DNA of 64,000 bases, taken from NCBI RefSeq assembly GCF_007097395.1, contig NZ_VKDC01000033.1, positions 58,257 through 122,256 on the forward strand, written 5' to 3'. Source of the DNA: Fulvivirga sp. M361. GTDB taxonomy: Bacteria > Bacteroidota > Bacteroidia > Cytophagales > Cyclobacteriaceae. The position numbers were made by a program, and so were the translations under genes. Below, piece after piece: positions 24,030-33,156 of the stretch. The notes below the pieces were generated by a model. It was given only the letters and a program-made list of their open reading frames with translations, did not search any database and had not been told where the DNA came from. Numbering within the stretch: position 1 is the first letter of the stretch; every line of letters begins with the position of its first letter.

Positions 24030-27017
24030 TTAAAAGGTAGCTGTAATGCCTAATGAATAGGTTCTGGGAATAGGTACTTCGTTGAAGTCAAACCCCCTAA
24101 CTGTGCTCTGCCCTGCAGCATTAGTTTCCGGATCTCTTCCTGTGTAGTCATCAAAGGAAAATAAGTTTCTACCGGCAAGTGTTATACTCAAACGCGATAT
24201 ACCTAAGCTTTCAACCGCCGTATTATAGCTAACAGAAACTTCCCTCAATTTCACAAATGAGCCATCTTCGATATATCGGTCAAATGTGCTAAAAGCTGCT
24301 CCTCCACCATTATAGCCTCTTGGTAACTCACCCCGAAGTTCTTGTTCAAAGAGGTCACTATTACCAAACACTTCAAGCGCACCTATCCTACGCGTAAAGT
24401 TGAATACATCAAATCCCTGGATGGCATCAAATTGCAATCTGAAGTTGAAATTCTTGTAGTTCACTTCATTAATTAATGAAGCTGTATAATCCGGATTAGG
24501 ATCACCGATAACTCTTTCAGCTAGTGCCCCGACAGGCTGGCCATCGGCATCACGACCTACTCTGTCACGTTGGGGAAGGCCAGCGTCTGTCAGAAGTGGT
24601 GTTCCATCCGGATTGGTCGCTGTATAAGTTGTATAAAATACTCCTAAAGACTCTCCATTTAATACGGCTGACTGCCCAAAACTACCCGGCAGTAGTATAA
24701 AATCTTCTTCCAGACCACTTATTTCATTTTCGTTAGTACTAAAAATACCGGTAACGGTCCATGAAAAATCCTGGTTAGCAAAAGGAGTAGCCCTTATCAA
24801 AAGTTCGATACCATTATTTTCTAAAGTACCCACATTGGATCTTTGATTTTGAAAACCTGTAGTTGGTGCCAATGTTCTGTTCAAGAGTAGATCTTCCACT
24901 TTCTTGTCGTAATATGTGAATTCTACCCCAACCTTATTGTTCAAAAAAGCCAGATCAACTCCAAATTCAAGTTCCTTTTGTCTCTCAGGCCTGACATCCA
25001 GATTTCCCCGCTGTGTGGACGGTAATAACCCTGATCCACCTGCTACATTTACATTAGTAAACCGATCAAATGGTCCAATGCCCGTAAGGTTGCCAGCTTC
25101 CCCATAAGACGCTCTGAATTTGACTAATGGCGCTATGTTGTTAAGCCCTTGCCAGAAGTTTTCTTCAGAAAGGACATAACTACCGCTTAACTTCGGGTAA
25201 GTCTGTGTCCTTTCGTCTTCGCCAAAAACAGAAGACCCATCTACTCTAATAGCTCCTGTGAGGAACAATTTATCTTGAAAGCCAAATGTTTGCTGGAGAT
25301 AAGCCCCCTGAACAACAATCTCAGACCGAGAATCACCTCTTGCATCCAGATCACCTCCCGTGGAAACTTGAACGAATGGCACAAGGTTAATAGCATTCAA
25401 TGCAATGGATTCTACTATTTCATATTGTAGTGTTCCTCCAATAGAGGTCGTTGAAGTTATTGAAGAGCTAATTTTCTTCTGGAAGCCTACCGTAAGGTCA
25501 TTATTGATTTGAAATCTGTTTAGATCTGCTCTCCTCGAAAAACCATTACCAAATCCCCCGACTGTGGTTCCTGGAGGGATAAAGGCTTTACCTTGTTCCG
25601 TATAAGTATCAATGCCCAACACATATGAAATATCAAGGCCCTCTATTGGGTTCAAGTTCAACTGCAAGTCTCCTATGTATCGTTTAGTATTTGTACTAAA
25701 ATCAAAATTCTCAAGCGCATCCAGGTGGTTTACAAAACCTCCCAGACTCGGAAATTCCCCTGTAACAGGATCCTTATTAGGATCTGTGATATTGTTGTTA
25801 AAACTTATCGCCGTCAGTACTCCATAAGATGCAGCAATACCACCGTTAGGAACATCGTTACTATTACTATAAGAAAAATTAGACCCAAGGGATAAAGATG
25901 CCCAATCATTGATTACCTGGTCAATCCGCAGCCTAAGACCATATCTTTCAAAGTCCTGATTTTTAATGATCCCTTCATTCAATAAATAAGAGCCTGATAC
26001 ATAGTACCTGGTATTTTCATTACCTCCTTTTAAACTTAAAAAGTTATCCGTTCCTACAGCGGTCCTAAATACATCATCATAATAGTCAAATCGCTGAGTA
26101 GGCACCAAAACTTCGTCTCCCGTGCCAGGGTCTTCTCCAAAAACAAAAGGAAAATCATTGAACTCAATTTCCTTTCTTCTTTCATGTACACGCAGTGTTG
26201 TACCAAACGTTAATTGAGATTTTCCTGCCTGACCTCTCTTAGTAAAGATCTGGACCACGCCGTTATTTGCCCTGGAGCCATATATTGCTGCGGCTGCGGC
26301 TCCTTTGATGATCTCAATACTCTCAATGTCTTGTGGATTAATATCCACCAACCTATTTTGTGAAGCACCTCCAATGTCAATGACACCGTTTGAACTGTTA
26401 TCTACAATAACACCGTCAACAATGTAAAGTGGGTCTGAGCTACCTGCCAGTGTGCTGACTCCTCTCAATCTCACACTAATTCCACCGGCCGGGTTACCTG
26501 AATTTTGTTGAATAAGCGCACCGGCCACTTTACCTGTTAGCGCTGCTGTTAAATCAACCGAATTAGACTGAGCAATGTCCTCACTTTTTACAGTAGAAAT
26601 AGCATTTCCTAATTGTCTCTTACTGGTAGCCACTGATGTACCTGTGATCACTATCTCGTCAAGGTTCAGAATATCAGTAACCATACCAATATCATTGACT
26701 ATCGTAGTCTGACTTGCCAGATCCAATGTGATTTTCTTCGTAAGTTGCCCTAGTGAGCGACATACCAAGGTATAGTTTCCTTGTGCCAAATTCGCCTGAA
26801 AAACGTAAGCCCCATCAATATCTGTGACCGTACCAAAGTTGGTGTTCTCAATCTGGACCGTTGCGCCGGGCACAGGTTCTCCACTATCGCCGGTTACCGT
26901 ACCTTGAAAGGTATAATCACTTTGGGCATAAGTGCTAACGCTTAACACCAAAAGCACTAAAAAACTACCCAGGTAGTGCAACCCCCGTAAATAATAACTA
27001 GTAATTGTTTTTGTCAT
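24030..27017 (-). CDS. SusC/RagA-family TonB-linked outer-membrane channel
   Basis: A 995-residue protein: signal peptide (residues about 1-31, ending STYAQ), a carboxypeptidase-regulatory-like domain (about 35-115), a TonB plug with the SusC signature (PLYIVDGVIVD, IESIEIIKGAAAAAIYGSRA) and a C-terminal beta barrel ending in aromatic TATF. It imports large ligands across the outer membrane using TonB energy, with SusD as lid. It lies 24 bp after the NagB-PIG-L gene and 12 bp before susD, so the three form one transcript. No TonB box position was assigned. The ligand is inferred to be a peptidoglycan-derived or other amino sugar. Confidence 0.95.
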   Translation of the reverse strand: MTKTITSYYLRGLHYLGSFLVLLVLSVSTYAQSDYTFQGTVTGDSGEPVPGATVQIENTNFGTVTDIDGAYVFQANLAQGNYTLVCRSLGQLTKKITLDLASQTTIVNDIGMVTDILNLDEIVITGTSVATSKRQLGNAISTVKSEDIAQSNSVDLTAALTGKVAGALIQQNSGNPAGGISVRLRGVSTLAGSSDPLYIVDGVIVDNSSNGVIDIGGASQNRLVDINPQDIESIEIIKGAAAAAIYGSRANNGVVQIFTKRGQAGKSQLTFGTTLRVHERRKEIEFNDFPFVFGEDPGTGDEVLVPTQRFDYYDDVFRTAVGTDNFLSLKGGNENTRYYVSGSYLLNEGIIKNQDFERYGLRLRIDQVINDWASLSLGSNFSYSNSNDVPNGGIAASYGVLTAISFNNNITDPNKDPVTGEFPSLGGFVNHLDALENFDFSTNTKRYIGDLQLNLNPIEGLDISYVLGIDTYTEQGKAFIPPGTTVGGFGNGFSRRADLNRFQINNDLTVGFQKKISSSITSTTSIGGTLQYEIVESIALNAINLVPFVQVSTGGDLDARGDSRSEIVVQGAYLQQTFGFQDKLFLTGAIRVDGSSVFGEDERTQTYPKLSGSYVLSEENFWQGLNNIAPLVKFRASYGEAGNLTGIGPFDRFTNVNVAGGSGLLPSTQRGNLDVRPERQKELEFGVDLAFLNNKVGVEFTYYDKKVEDLLLNRTLAPTTGFQNQRSNVGTLENNGIELLIRATPFANQDFSWTVTGIFSTNENEISGLEEDFILLPGSFGQSAVLNGESLGVFYTTYTATNPDGTPLLTDAGLPQRDRVGRDADGQPVGALAERVIGDPNPDYTASLINEVNYKNFNFRLQFDAIQGFDVFNFTRRIGALEVFGNSDLFEQELRGELPRGYNGGGAAFSTFDRYIEDGSFVKLREVSVSYNTAVESLGISRLSITLAGRNLFSFDDYTGRDPETNAAGQSTVRGFDFNEVPIPRTYSLGITATF

Positions 27018-27041
27018 ACATATTTATATTAAAGGTTTGAA

Positions 27042-28985
27042 TTAGAATTTCCATCTGACGAAGGCTTCGATGGCTTCATATTCGGGTAGTCCTAGTCGGT
27101 TGTATTGAATAGCGGTTTCGTGATTTCTATCCTCGGCCCTTTGCCAGAATTCACGCTTGTCATTCCCTGGGAACATTGCCTCATCTTTCTGCGACTGATG
27201 TTTAAAGATGGCTTTACGCTTACGCATAAGGTCTTTAGGACCAATGGGAACAGCCATTTCGATGTCAAAAATGTCCCACTCCTGCCATGCGCCGCGATAC
27301 AACCACACGTAGGTATCGTTAAGCCATTTAGCTCCTTCATCTTTCAAGCGGTGTACTGCTTGAAAGATGGCATCCAGGCATACGCGATGGGTACCGTGAG
27401 GGTCTGACAGGTCTCCGGCAGCAAATATTTGATGGGGTTTGGTCTTACTCAACAGATCATAAATGATCTGCACATCTTCTTCTCCTATAGGTTTCTTCCT
27501 GACCGTACCCGTTTCGTAAAATGGCAGGTTTAAAAAGTGGATATTATCTTCTTTCACCTGACAATACCTGCAGGCGGCTTTGGCCTCTCCTTTTCGGATC
27601 AGTCCCTTGTAATTTTGTATTTCCGGAGGGTCCACTTCTCCGGGTTTCTTATTTTTAATGTTCTCTTTTACTTTTTTGATCGTTTCGGAAAGCTGTTCAT
27701 TAGTAGCTTCATTGTCGATCACCTCACGGGTAAAATCCAGAAAACGCAGCACTTCATCATCAAAAACTGCAATGTTTCCCGAAGTTTGGTAGGCAACATG
27801 TACATCATGCCCCTGGTCCACTAAACGCAGCAAAGTACCCCCCATGGAGATCACATCATCATCAGGGTGCGGGCTAAAAATCACGCTGGATTTAGGAAAT
27901 GGAGCGGCACGCTCCGGTCTTGTAGAATCATCTACTTTAGGCTTACCGCCGGGCCATCCGGTGATAGTTCGCTGTAAAAGGTTGAATACCTTGAGGTTAA
28001 TCTCTTCAGCAGAGCCATACTCAGCAATCAATGACCCCATACCGAATTCATTAAAGTCTTCGTTGGTAAGTTTCAGTATGGCTTTGTCCAATTTATTTCC
28101 AAGCCAGATGGTAGCTTTGGTAATAAGCTTTTCTGTCCACTGACATTCTTCTACCAGCCATGGTGTTTTTTCACGGGTAAGCTCACTGGCCGCAGCGGCA
28201 TCTATGATGAATTCACAGTTTTTGTGCTGCTGAAGAAAAGAAGCTGGCAATGACGCTTTCACCTCTCCCTCCACTGCTTCCTTGATCACTTTCGCTTTAC
28301 CTTCACCCCAGGCTATAAGGTAAACTTTTTTGGCCTCCATGATGGTACCCACTCCCATAGTGATCGCCCGGGACGGCACGTTTTCATCTCCAAAAAAATC
28401 ACTGGCAGCATCACGACGTGTCACCCTGTCCAGGCGTATCAAACGGGTGCGACTGTTAATGGACGAACCTGGTTCGTTAAATCCGATATGACCTGTACGT
28501 CCGATACCCAGAAGTTGAATATCCAACCCTCCCAGATTTTTTATTCTCGCCTCATAATCATTACAATAGGCTTTGATCTGATCTAATTCAAGGTCTCCAT
28601 CCGGTATATTAACATTTTTTGGATCAATATCTATATGGTCAAACAAATGCTCCTTCATGAACCGGACATAGCTTTGAAGGCTGTTCGAGTCCATAGGGTA
28701 ATATTCATCCAGGTTGAACGTAACCACGTTCTTAAAACTCAAGCCCTCCTCTTCGTGAAACCTGATGAGGTAATCGTAAACACGTGTCGGACTGGAACCG
28801 GTAGCTAATCCCAACACGGCGTATTCACCTTTGGCAGCTTTGTCTTTGATCAACTCGGCAATTGCTTTTGCCACTTGCATAGAAGCGTGGTCCGAGCTAT
28901 TGTAAATGGACGTGTTTATTTTCTCGAACTTTTTGGCTTCCATTTTATGAAATCCATTTTCCAGTTTTTCGAGTATCTCTTTCAT
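27042..28985 (-). CDS. nagB: Glucosamine-6-phosphate deaminase fused to a PIG-L deacetylase
   Basis: A 647-residue two-domain protein. Residues about 30-285 are NagB: LGLATGSSPTRVY (58-70), NLDEYY with Asp93, and GIGRTGHIGFNEPG with His166 and Glu171. Thr164 occupies the position of E. coli Asp141, a site that also varies in other NagB proteins. Residues about 365-600 are a PIG-L/LmbE zinc deacetylase domain with HPDDD at 373-377 and DPHGTHR at 528-534 as zinc ligands. NagB converts glucosamine-6-phosphate to fructose-6-phosphate and ammonia. The fused domain could remove the acetyl group just before, taking the place of NagA, which is absent here; this is inference. It heads the susCD operon and is divergent from a DeoR regulator. 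Confidence 0.92.
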   Translation of the reverse strand: MKEILEKLENGFHKMEAKKFEKINTSIYNSSDHASMQVAKAIAELIKDKAAKGEYAVLGLATGSSPTRVYDYLIRFHEEEGLSFKNVVTFNLDEYYPMDSNSLQSYVRFMKEHLFDHIDIDPKNVNIPDGDLELDQIKAYCNDYEARIKNLGGLDIQLLGIGRTGHIGFNEPGSSINSRTRLIRLDRVTRRDAASDFFGDENVPSRAITMGVGTIMEAKKVYLIAWGEGKAKVIKEAVEGEVKASLPASFLQQHKNCEFIIDAAAASELTREKTPWLVEECQWTEKLITKATIWLGNKLDKAILKLTNEDFNEFGMGSLIAEYGSAEEINLKVFNLLQRTITGWPGGKPKVDDSTRPERAAPFPKSSVIFSPHPDDDVISMGGTLLRLVDQGHDVHVAYQTSGNIAVFDDEVLRFLDFTREVIDNEATNEQLSETIKKVKENIKNKKPGEVDPPEIQNYKGLIRKGEAKAACRYCQVKEDNIHFLNLPFYETGTVRKKPIGEEDVQIIYDLLSKTKPHQIFAAGDLSDPHGTHRVCLDAIFQAVHRLKDEGAKWLNDTYVWLYRGAWQEWDIFDIEMAVPIGPKDLMRKRKAIFKHQSQKDEAMFPGNDKREFWQRAEDRNHETAIQYNRLGLPEYEAIEAFVRWKF

Positions 28986-29022
28986 ATAGATTTAGCAATT
29001 AAAGATTGAATAATAGCCTATT

Positions 29023-29068
29023 TTGCAATTAATAAACTAAATCTAGCTAGATTAATTATTAATTGCAA
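29023..29068. promoter_or_regulatory. Nested palindromic operator between nagB and deoR genes
   Basis: TTGCAATTAATAA (29023-29035) and its exact reverse complement TTATTAATTGCAA (29056-29068) enclose a second perfect palindrome, AATCTAGCTAGATT (29040-29053). Related half-sites recur nearby: TTAGCAATTAA (29 kb, near the nagB start), TTATGCAATATA (about 29,094) and TTGCATATTAA (about 29,128). All lie in the 215-bp gap between the divergent nagB and deoR genes. The likely binder is the DeoR protein encoded next door, controlling both arms of the locus. Confidence 0.7.
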
Positions 29069-29200
29069 TAAAACATGTCAAATAGAGTCCAATTATGCAA
29101 TATAAAAAAGCATAATGCGATATATTGTTGCATATTAATGGAATCTGAGAGATTTTTTAACTACATTTAGTGCTTAAAATCGAGGTAAACGCAGTATTTA

Positions 29201-29953
29201 ATGGCAAAAAAAAGGGATCGGCAACAGTTCATTTTACATGAGGTACGAACACATAGCAGGGTTCTTCTGGCTGATCTGGCCCATCTTTTGAATGTTTCCA
29301 TGGACACAGTGAGAAGAGATATCACTGAGCTTGACGAAGCCAAGAAGCTTAAGAAGGTGCACGGTGGCGCTATTTCAATCGGCTTTCATTACTCAAATGA
29401 TGTAAACAGAGACATTTATGCCTTCGAAAATAAAGCCATCATAGCTAAAAAAGCCGTAGAGCTGATAGAACCCGACAGTGTAATATTGATTAGCGGCGGA
29501 ACTACCAACCTGGAATTAGTGAAACGTTTACCCGCCAAACTAAATGCTACTTTTTTTACTCCAAGTCTGCCTGTGGCACTAGAGCTCATGCAGCATGAAA
29601 ATATAGAGGTGATATTTATAGGAGGCAAACTGTCACGTGACGCACAGATCACTATAGGAGGCAGCGCTTTAAATACGCTGTCAGAGATAAAAGTAGACCT
29701 TTGCTTTTTAGGTACCGGCTACCTGGACCCGGCCAATGGTTTGACGGAATTCGACTGGGAGGTGGTGCAAATGAAAAAAGCAATGATCAATGCTTCTAAG
29801 AAAGTGATCTCATTGACCATTTCAGAAAAACTGAACTCAACACAACGTTATAAGATCTGTGAAATACAATCCATAAGTGGCTTGATCACAGAACTCGATG
29901 TTACAGCAGAAATACTAACACCCTACCGGGACCAAAATATCACGGTAATATGA
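29201..29953 (+). CDS. DeoR/GlpR-family transcriptional regulator
   Basis: A 250-residue DeoR-type regulator. The N-terminal winged helix is visible as LLADLAHLLNVSMDTVRRDI followed by KKVHGGAI (residues to about 65). Residues about 75-235 are the sugar-phosphate sensor domain (DSVILISGGTTNLELVKRL, FIGGKLS, FLGTGYLDPANGLTEFD). Members usually repress sugar operons until a phosphorylated sugar binds. Here the effector may be MurNAc-6-phosphate, GlcNAc-6-phosphate or glucosamine-6-phosphate. It lies 21 bp before murQ and is divergent from nagB-susCD, with the nested palindrome between them. Confidence 0.93.
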   Translation: MAKKRDRQQFILHEVRTHSRVLLADLAHLLNVSMDTVRRDITELDEAKKLKKVHGGAISIGFHYSNDVNRDIYAFENKAIIAKKAVELIEPDSVILISGGTTNLELVKRLPAKLNATFFTPSLPVALELMQHENIEVIFIGGKLSRDAQITIGGSALNTLSEIKVDLCFLGTGYLDPANGLTEFDWEVVQMKKAMINASKKVISLTISEKLNSTQRYKICEIQSISGLITELDVTAEILTPYRDQNITVI

Positions 29954-29974
29954 CCAAAAACTCCACTTAAAATT

Positions 29975-30805
29975 ATGAAACCAGAGCGCACAAATAAAAT
30001 CACCGAATCTCCTTCCATCTACCATAACCTGGAAACTATGGAGACTATGGAGATCATTGAATACATTAATCAGGAAGATCAAAAGGTGGCTGAGGCCGTT
30101 CATGATTGCCTGCCTACGATCAGGGAAATGATCGATGCTATTTTCCCTAAATTTAGTACAGGCGGACGTCTTTTCTATATTGGCGCGGGTACTTCCGGCA
30201 GGCTAGGGGTATTGGACGCTTCAGAGATACCTCCTACTTACGGCATGCCTCATAACAAGGTAGTAGGCATTATAGCCGGTGGAGATCAGGCCATACGAAA
30301 GTCAGTGGAATTTGCCGAAGACGATCCTGAGCAGGCTAAAAAGGACCTGGAAGCGTACAAGCTAAATGCTGATGACGCTGTGATCGGTGTAGCGGCCTCA
30401 GGCTCTACTCCCTATGTGGTGGGAGGATTAACATATGCCAGGCAATTAGGCGCCTTTGCAGGAGGTATTACCAATAATCCCAACTCCGCTATCTCAGAAG
30501 TAGCAGACATTACCATAGAAATAATAGTAGGCCCTGAATTTGTGACCGGGAGCACTCGCATGAAAAGCGGGTCTTCTCAAAAAATGGTTTTGAACATGCT
30601 ATCTACGGCCCTGATGATAAAAATAGGTCGGGTGAAAGGGAATAAGATGGTGAATATGCAGCTTAACAATCAAAAGCTTGTGAATCGTGGAGTCAATTTT
30701 CTAGTCGAGGAATTGAGCATAACGCACGATAAAGCACTAAAGTTACTAAATAAACACGGATCGGTAAATGAAGCTATGCTCCATAAAAAAGGATCGCTTC
30801 ACTAG
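29975..30805 (+). CDS. murQ: N-acetylmuramic acid 6-phosphate etherase
   Basis: A 276-residue MurQ, slightly shorter than the usual 290-300. The SIS-fold sugar-phosphate site is visible as FYIGAGTSGRLGVLDASEIPP (residues about 58-78, signature GAGTSGRLG), with VEFAEDDPEQ and VGPEFVTGSTRMKSG further on, which are specific to this family. It splits the lactyl ether of MurNAc-6-phosphate, giving GlcNAc-6-phosphate and D-lactate, the step after AnmK. It is in an operon with the DeoR regulator and converges on the GH65 gene, sharing a hairpin with it. Confidence 0.96.
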   Translation: MKPERTNKITESPSIYHNLETMETMEIIEYINQEDQKVAEAVHDCLPTIREMIDAIFPKFSTGGRLFYIGAGTSGRLGVLDASEIPPTYGMPHNKVVGIIAGGDQAIRKSVEFAEDDPEQAKKDLEAYKLNADDAVIGVAASGSTPYVVGGLTYARQLGAFAGGITNNPNSAISEVADITIEIIVGPEFVTGSTRMKSGSSQKMVLNMLSTALMIKIGRVKGNKMVNMQLNNQKLVNRGVNFLVEELSITHDKALKLLNKHGSVNEAMLHKKGSLH

Positions 30806-30823
30806 TTCTTCCCCTAATAAAGT

Positions 30824-30859
30824 GGTGACAAATTAAACCACACGGTTTAACTTGTCACC
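30824..30859. terminator. Hairpin between convergent murQ and GH65 genes
   Basis: GGTGACAAATTAAACC (30824-30839) and GGTTTAACTTGTCACC (30844-30859) form a 16-bp stem with one mismatch (A/C or G/U depending on strand) and a 4-base loop. One arm overlaps the last codons and stop (30847-30849) of the GH65 gene. It lacks a long T-run on either side, so it may act as a bidirectional terminator of modest strength or protect the 3' ends. Confidence 0.65.
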
Positions 30860-33156
30860 ATTTCCGTATGGCGCGGCTGTAATACCACAGGCTTATCATA
30901 CAGTTGGATCGTCAGCTGGGTTTCTGACCTGTTTTCTACTTCTACCTTTTCTTGTGTCACGTTGATCTTGAGCAACCAGTCTCTGAACCTGATCTTAAAG
31001 GAATAAGAGTCCCACTGGTCCGGAATGAACGGGTTGAAGGACAGCTGTCCGTCCGTCACCTTCATTCCTCCAAAACCTTTCACAACGGATAGCCAGGTAC
31101 CTGCCATGCTGGTGATGTGACAACCGTCTTCGGTATCATTGTTATAATCATCCAGGTCCAGGCGGGCCGTTCTCAGGTACATTTCATATGATTTTTCCTT
31201 TTGCCCCAACTGCGCCGCTAAGATAGAGTGCACACAAGGGCTCAGAGAAGACTCATGCACTGTACGCGCTTCATAAAACTCAAAATTCCTGGCTATAGTT
31301 TCTTTATCAAATTGCTCTTCAAAGAAATAGATACCTTGTAGCACATCGGCCTGTTTGATGAAACAGGATCTCAAAATTCTATCCCATGACCATTTTTGGT
31401 TTAACGGCAAGTGCTTAGGATCCAGGTCTTTTACTTGTACCTGCTCTTTGTCCATGTACCCTTCCTGTTGTAGGATTATCCCTGTTTCAGGGTCTACGGG
31501 ATAGTACATATTATCAACTATATCCGTCCAAACGGCAGATTCCTGTACTTCATCAAAATGAATTTGCTGCACCAACCGGCCGTATTTTTCAGCATTATGT
31601 TCTTTCACAAAACGGGCCATCTCCAGTGCGTACTTCATGCACCATGAAGCTATCAGGTTCGTGTACCAGTTATTATTTACGTTGTTCTCGTATTCGTTAG
31701 GCCCGGTAACGCCCAACATAACATATTTCTTTTTGGCTTCGGAGTAATTAACCCGCTGACTCCAAAAACGTGCAATGGCGATCAGTACTTCCAGTCCATA
31801 GTCAGCTACATATTCTTCATCCCCTGTATAGCGTACATAGTCAAAGATAGCGTAAGCAATGGCCCCATTCCTGTGGATCTCTTCAAAAGTGATCTCCCAC
31901 TCGTTGTGACACTCTTCTCCGTTCATGGTCACCATGGGGTATAAGGCCGCACCGTTGTCAAACCCAAGCTTTGAAGCATTTTCAATGGCCTTATCCAATT
32001 GCTTATAACGGTAAAGCAGCAGGTTGCGGGCTACATGATGGTCCGCTGTGCTCAAATAAAACGGCAAACAGTAAGCTTCTGTATCCCAGTAGGTGCTACC
32101 TCCATATTTTTCTCCTGTAAATCCCTTAGGCCCAATATTGAGACGCTCATCCTCACCCGTATAGGTCTGATGCAGCTGGAAGATATTGAAACGTATCCCT
32201 TGCTGCGCGGATACATCACCATCGATACGAATATCACTTTCTTCCCACTTTAGTGCCCAGGCAGCGGCTTGCTCCCGTAACATTACTTCAAAGCCTTTCT
32301 TTACCGCTTTTATCAACTCATTTTCACAAACGGTACTTAACTGCAGTTTCTCATGGTTTTCCGAACTCACTATCGAGGCATACTTTTCTATTTTGAGTGA
32401 TTCTCCTTCCTGCAAATAGATGTTGGCATAGGTCTCTATATATTTATCTTTCTGAACAGCCTCCCAGCTCAAATCAACGACAGCATCGTTTTTCTTCAAT
32501 ACACATTTCATCCCTGCCGCCACATGAAAGTCCAGTTTATTGGTACGGGCCACTATCCATCCTCCTTCACCATTGACAGATTTCTCCATCTCTTCCCAGA
32601 ATTTCTCCCCATAATTCGAATCTTCGTTGACCACATCAAAATCAATGTAAGGAGACACTTTGATCTCTCCGCTAAAATTCAAAGGGCTTAGATTATACTG
32701 AATAGCGCCGAGCTGATCATCTACGATACTACAAAACCGTTGGGATTGTACCTTAAGCTCTTTTCCGTCAGATGTGGTGGCAACAAACTCCCTCAACAAA
32801 TAGCCTTCTTTCATATTGAGTACGCGACGGAAATCCCTGACCTTACAAGTAGCTAAATCCAATGGCTTTCCATCGATCACAATGTCAATACCTATCCAAT
32901 TGGCAGAGTTGATCACTTTAGCGAAATACTCCGGATAGCCATTTTTCCACCATCCTACCCTGGTTTTGTCCGGATAATACACACCAGCTACATAACTTCC
33001 CTGCAAAGAGTCACCAGAATATTTTTCTTCAAAATTGGCACGTTGGCCCATCCGGCCGTTGCCAATACTGAAAAGACTTTCTGAAATACGATTAAGTTTC
33101 GGATCGAAACCTTCTTCTATAATATTCCATTCGTTGTGTTTTATATAGTCTTTCAT
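30847..33156 (-). CDS. Glycoside hydrolase family 65 disaccharide phosphorylase
   Basis: A 769-residue GH65 enzyme, the normal size of maltose-, trehalose- or kojibiose-phosphorylases. An N-terminal beta-sandwich starts at FSIGNGRMGQR (residues 29-39). The (alpha/alpha)6 barrel has YWDTEAYCLPFY (356-367) and CHNEWEITFEEIHRNGAI (416-433), the block containing the general-acid Glu. The phosphate-binding HESSLSP is at 634-640. It has no signal peptide, so it works in the cytoplasm, splitting an alpha-glucoside with phosphate to glucose and beta-glucose-1-phosphate. It overlaps the downstream end of pgmB by 4 bp, which uses that product. Which disaccharide it prefers cannot be read. Confidence 0.93.
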   Translation of the reverse strand: MKDYIKHNEWNIIEEGFDPKLNRISESLFSIGNGRMGQRANFEEKYSGDSLQGSYVAGVYYPDKTRVGWWKNGYPEYFAKVINSANWIGIDIVIDGKPLDLATCKVRDFRRVLNMKEGYLLREFVATTSDGKELKVQSQRFCSIVDDQLGAIQYNLSPLNFSGEIKVSPYIDFDVVNEDSNYGEKFWEEMEKSVNGEGGWIVARTNKLDFHVAAGMKCVLKKNDAVVDLSWEAVQKDKYIETYANIYLQEGESLKIEKYASIVSSENHEKLQLSTVCENELIKAVKKGFEVMLREQAAAWALKWEESDIRIDGDVSAQQGIRFNIFQLHQTYTGEDERLNIGPKGFTGEKYGGSTYWDTEAYCLPFYLSTADHHVARNLLLYRYKQLDKAIENASKLGFDNGAALYPMVTMNGEECHNEWEITFEEIHRNGAIAYAIFDYVRYTGDEEYVADYGLEVLIAIARFWSQRVNYSEAKKKYVMLGVTGPNEYENNVNNNWYTNLIASWCMKYALEMARFVKEHNAEKYGRLVQQIHFDEVQESAVWTDIVDNMYYPVDPETGIILQQEGYMDKEQVQVKDLDPKHLPLNQKWSWDRILRSCFIKQADVLQGIYFFEEQFDKETIARNFEFYEARTVHESSLSPCVHSILAAQLGQKEKSYEMYLRTARLDLDDYNNDTEDGCHITSMAGTWLSVVKGFGGMKVTDGQLSFNPFIPDQWDSYSFKIRFRDWLLKINVTQEKVEVENRSETQLTIQLYDKPVVLQPRHTEMVTS

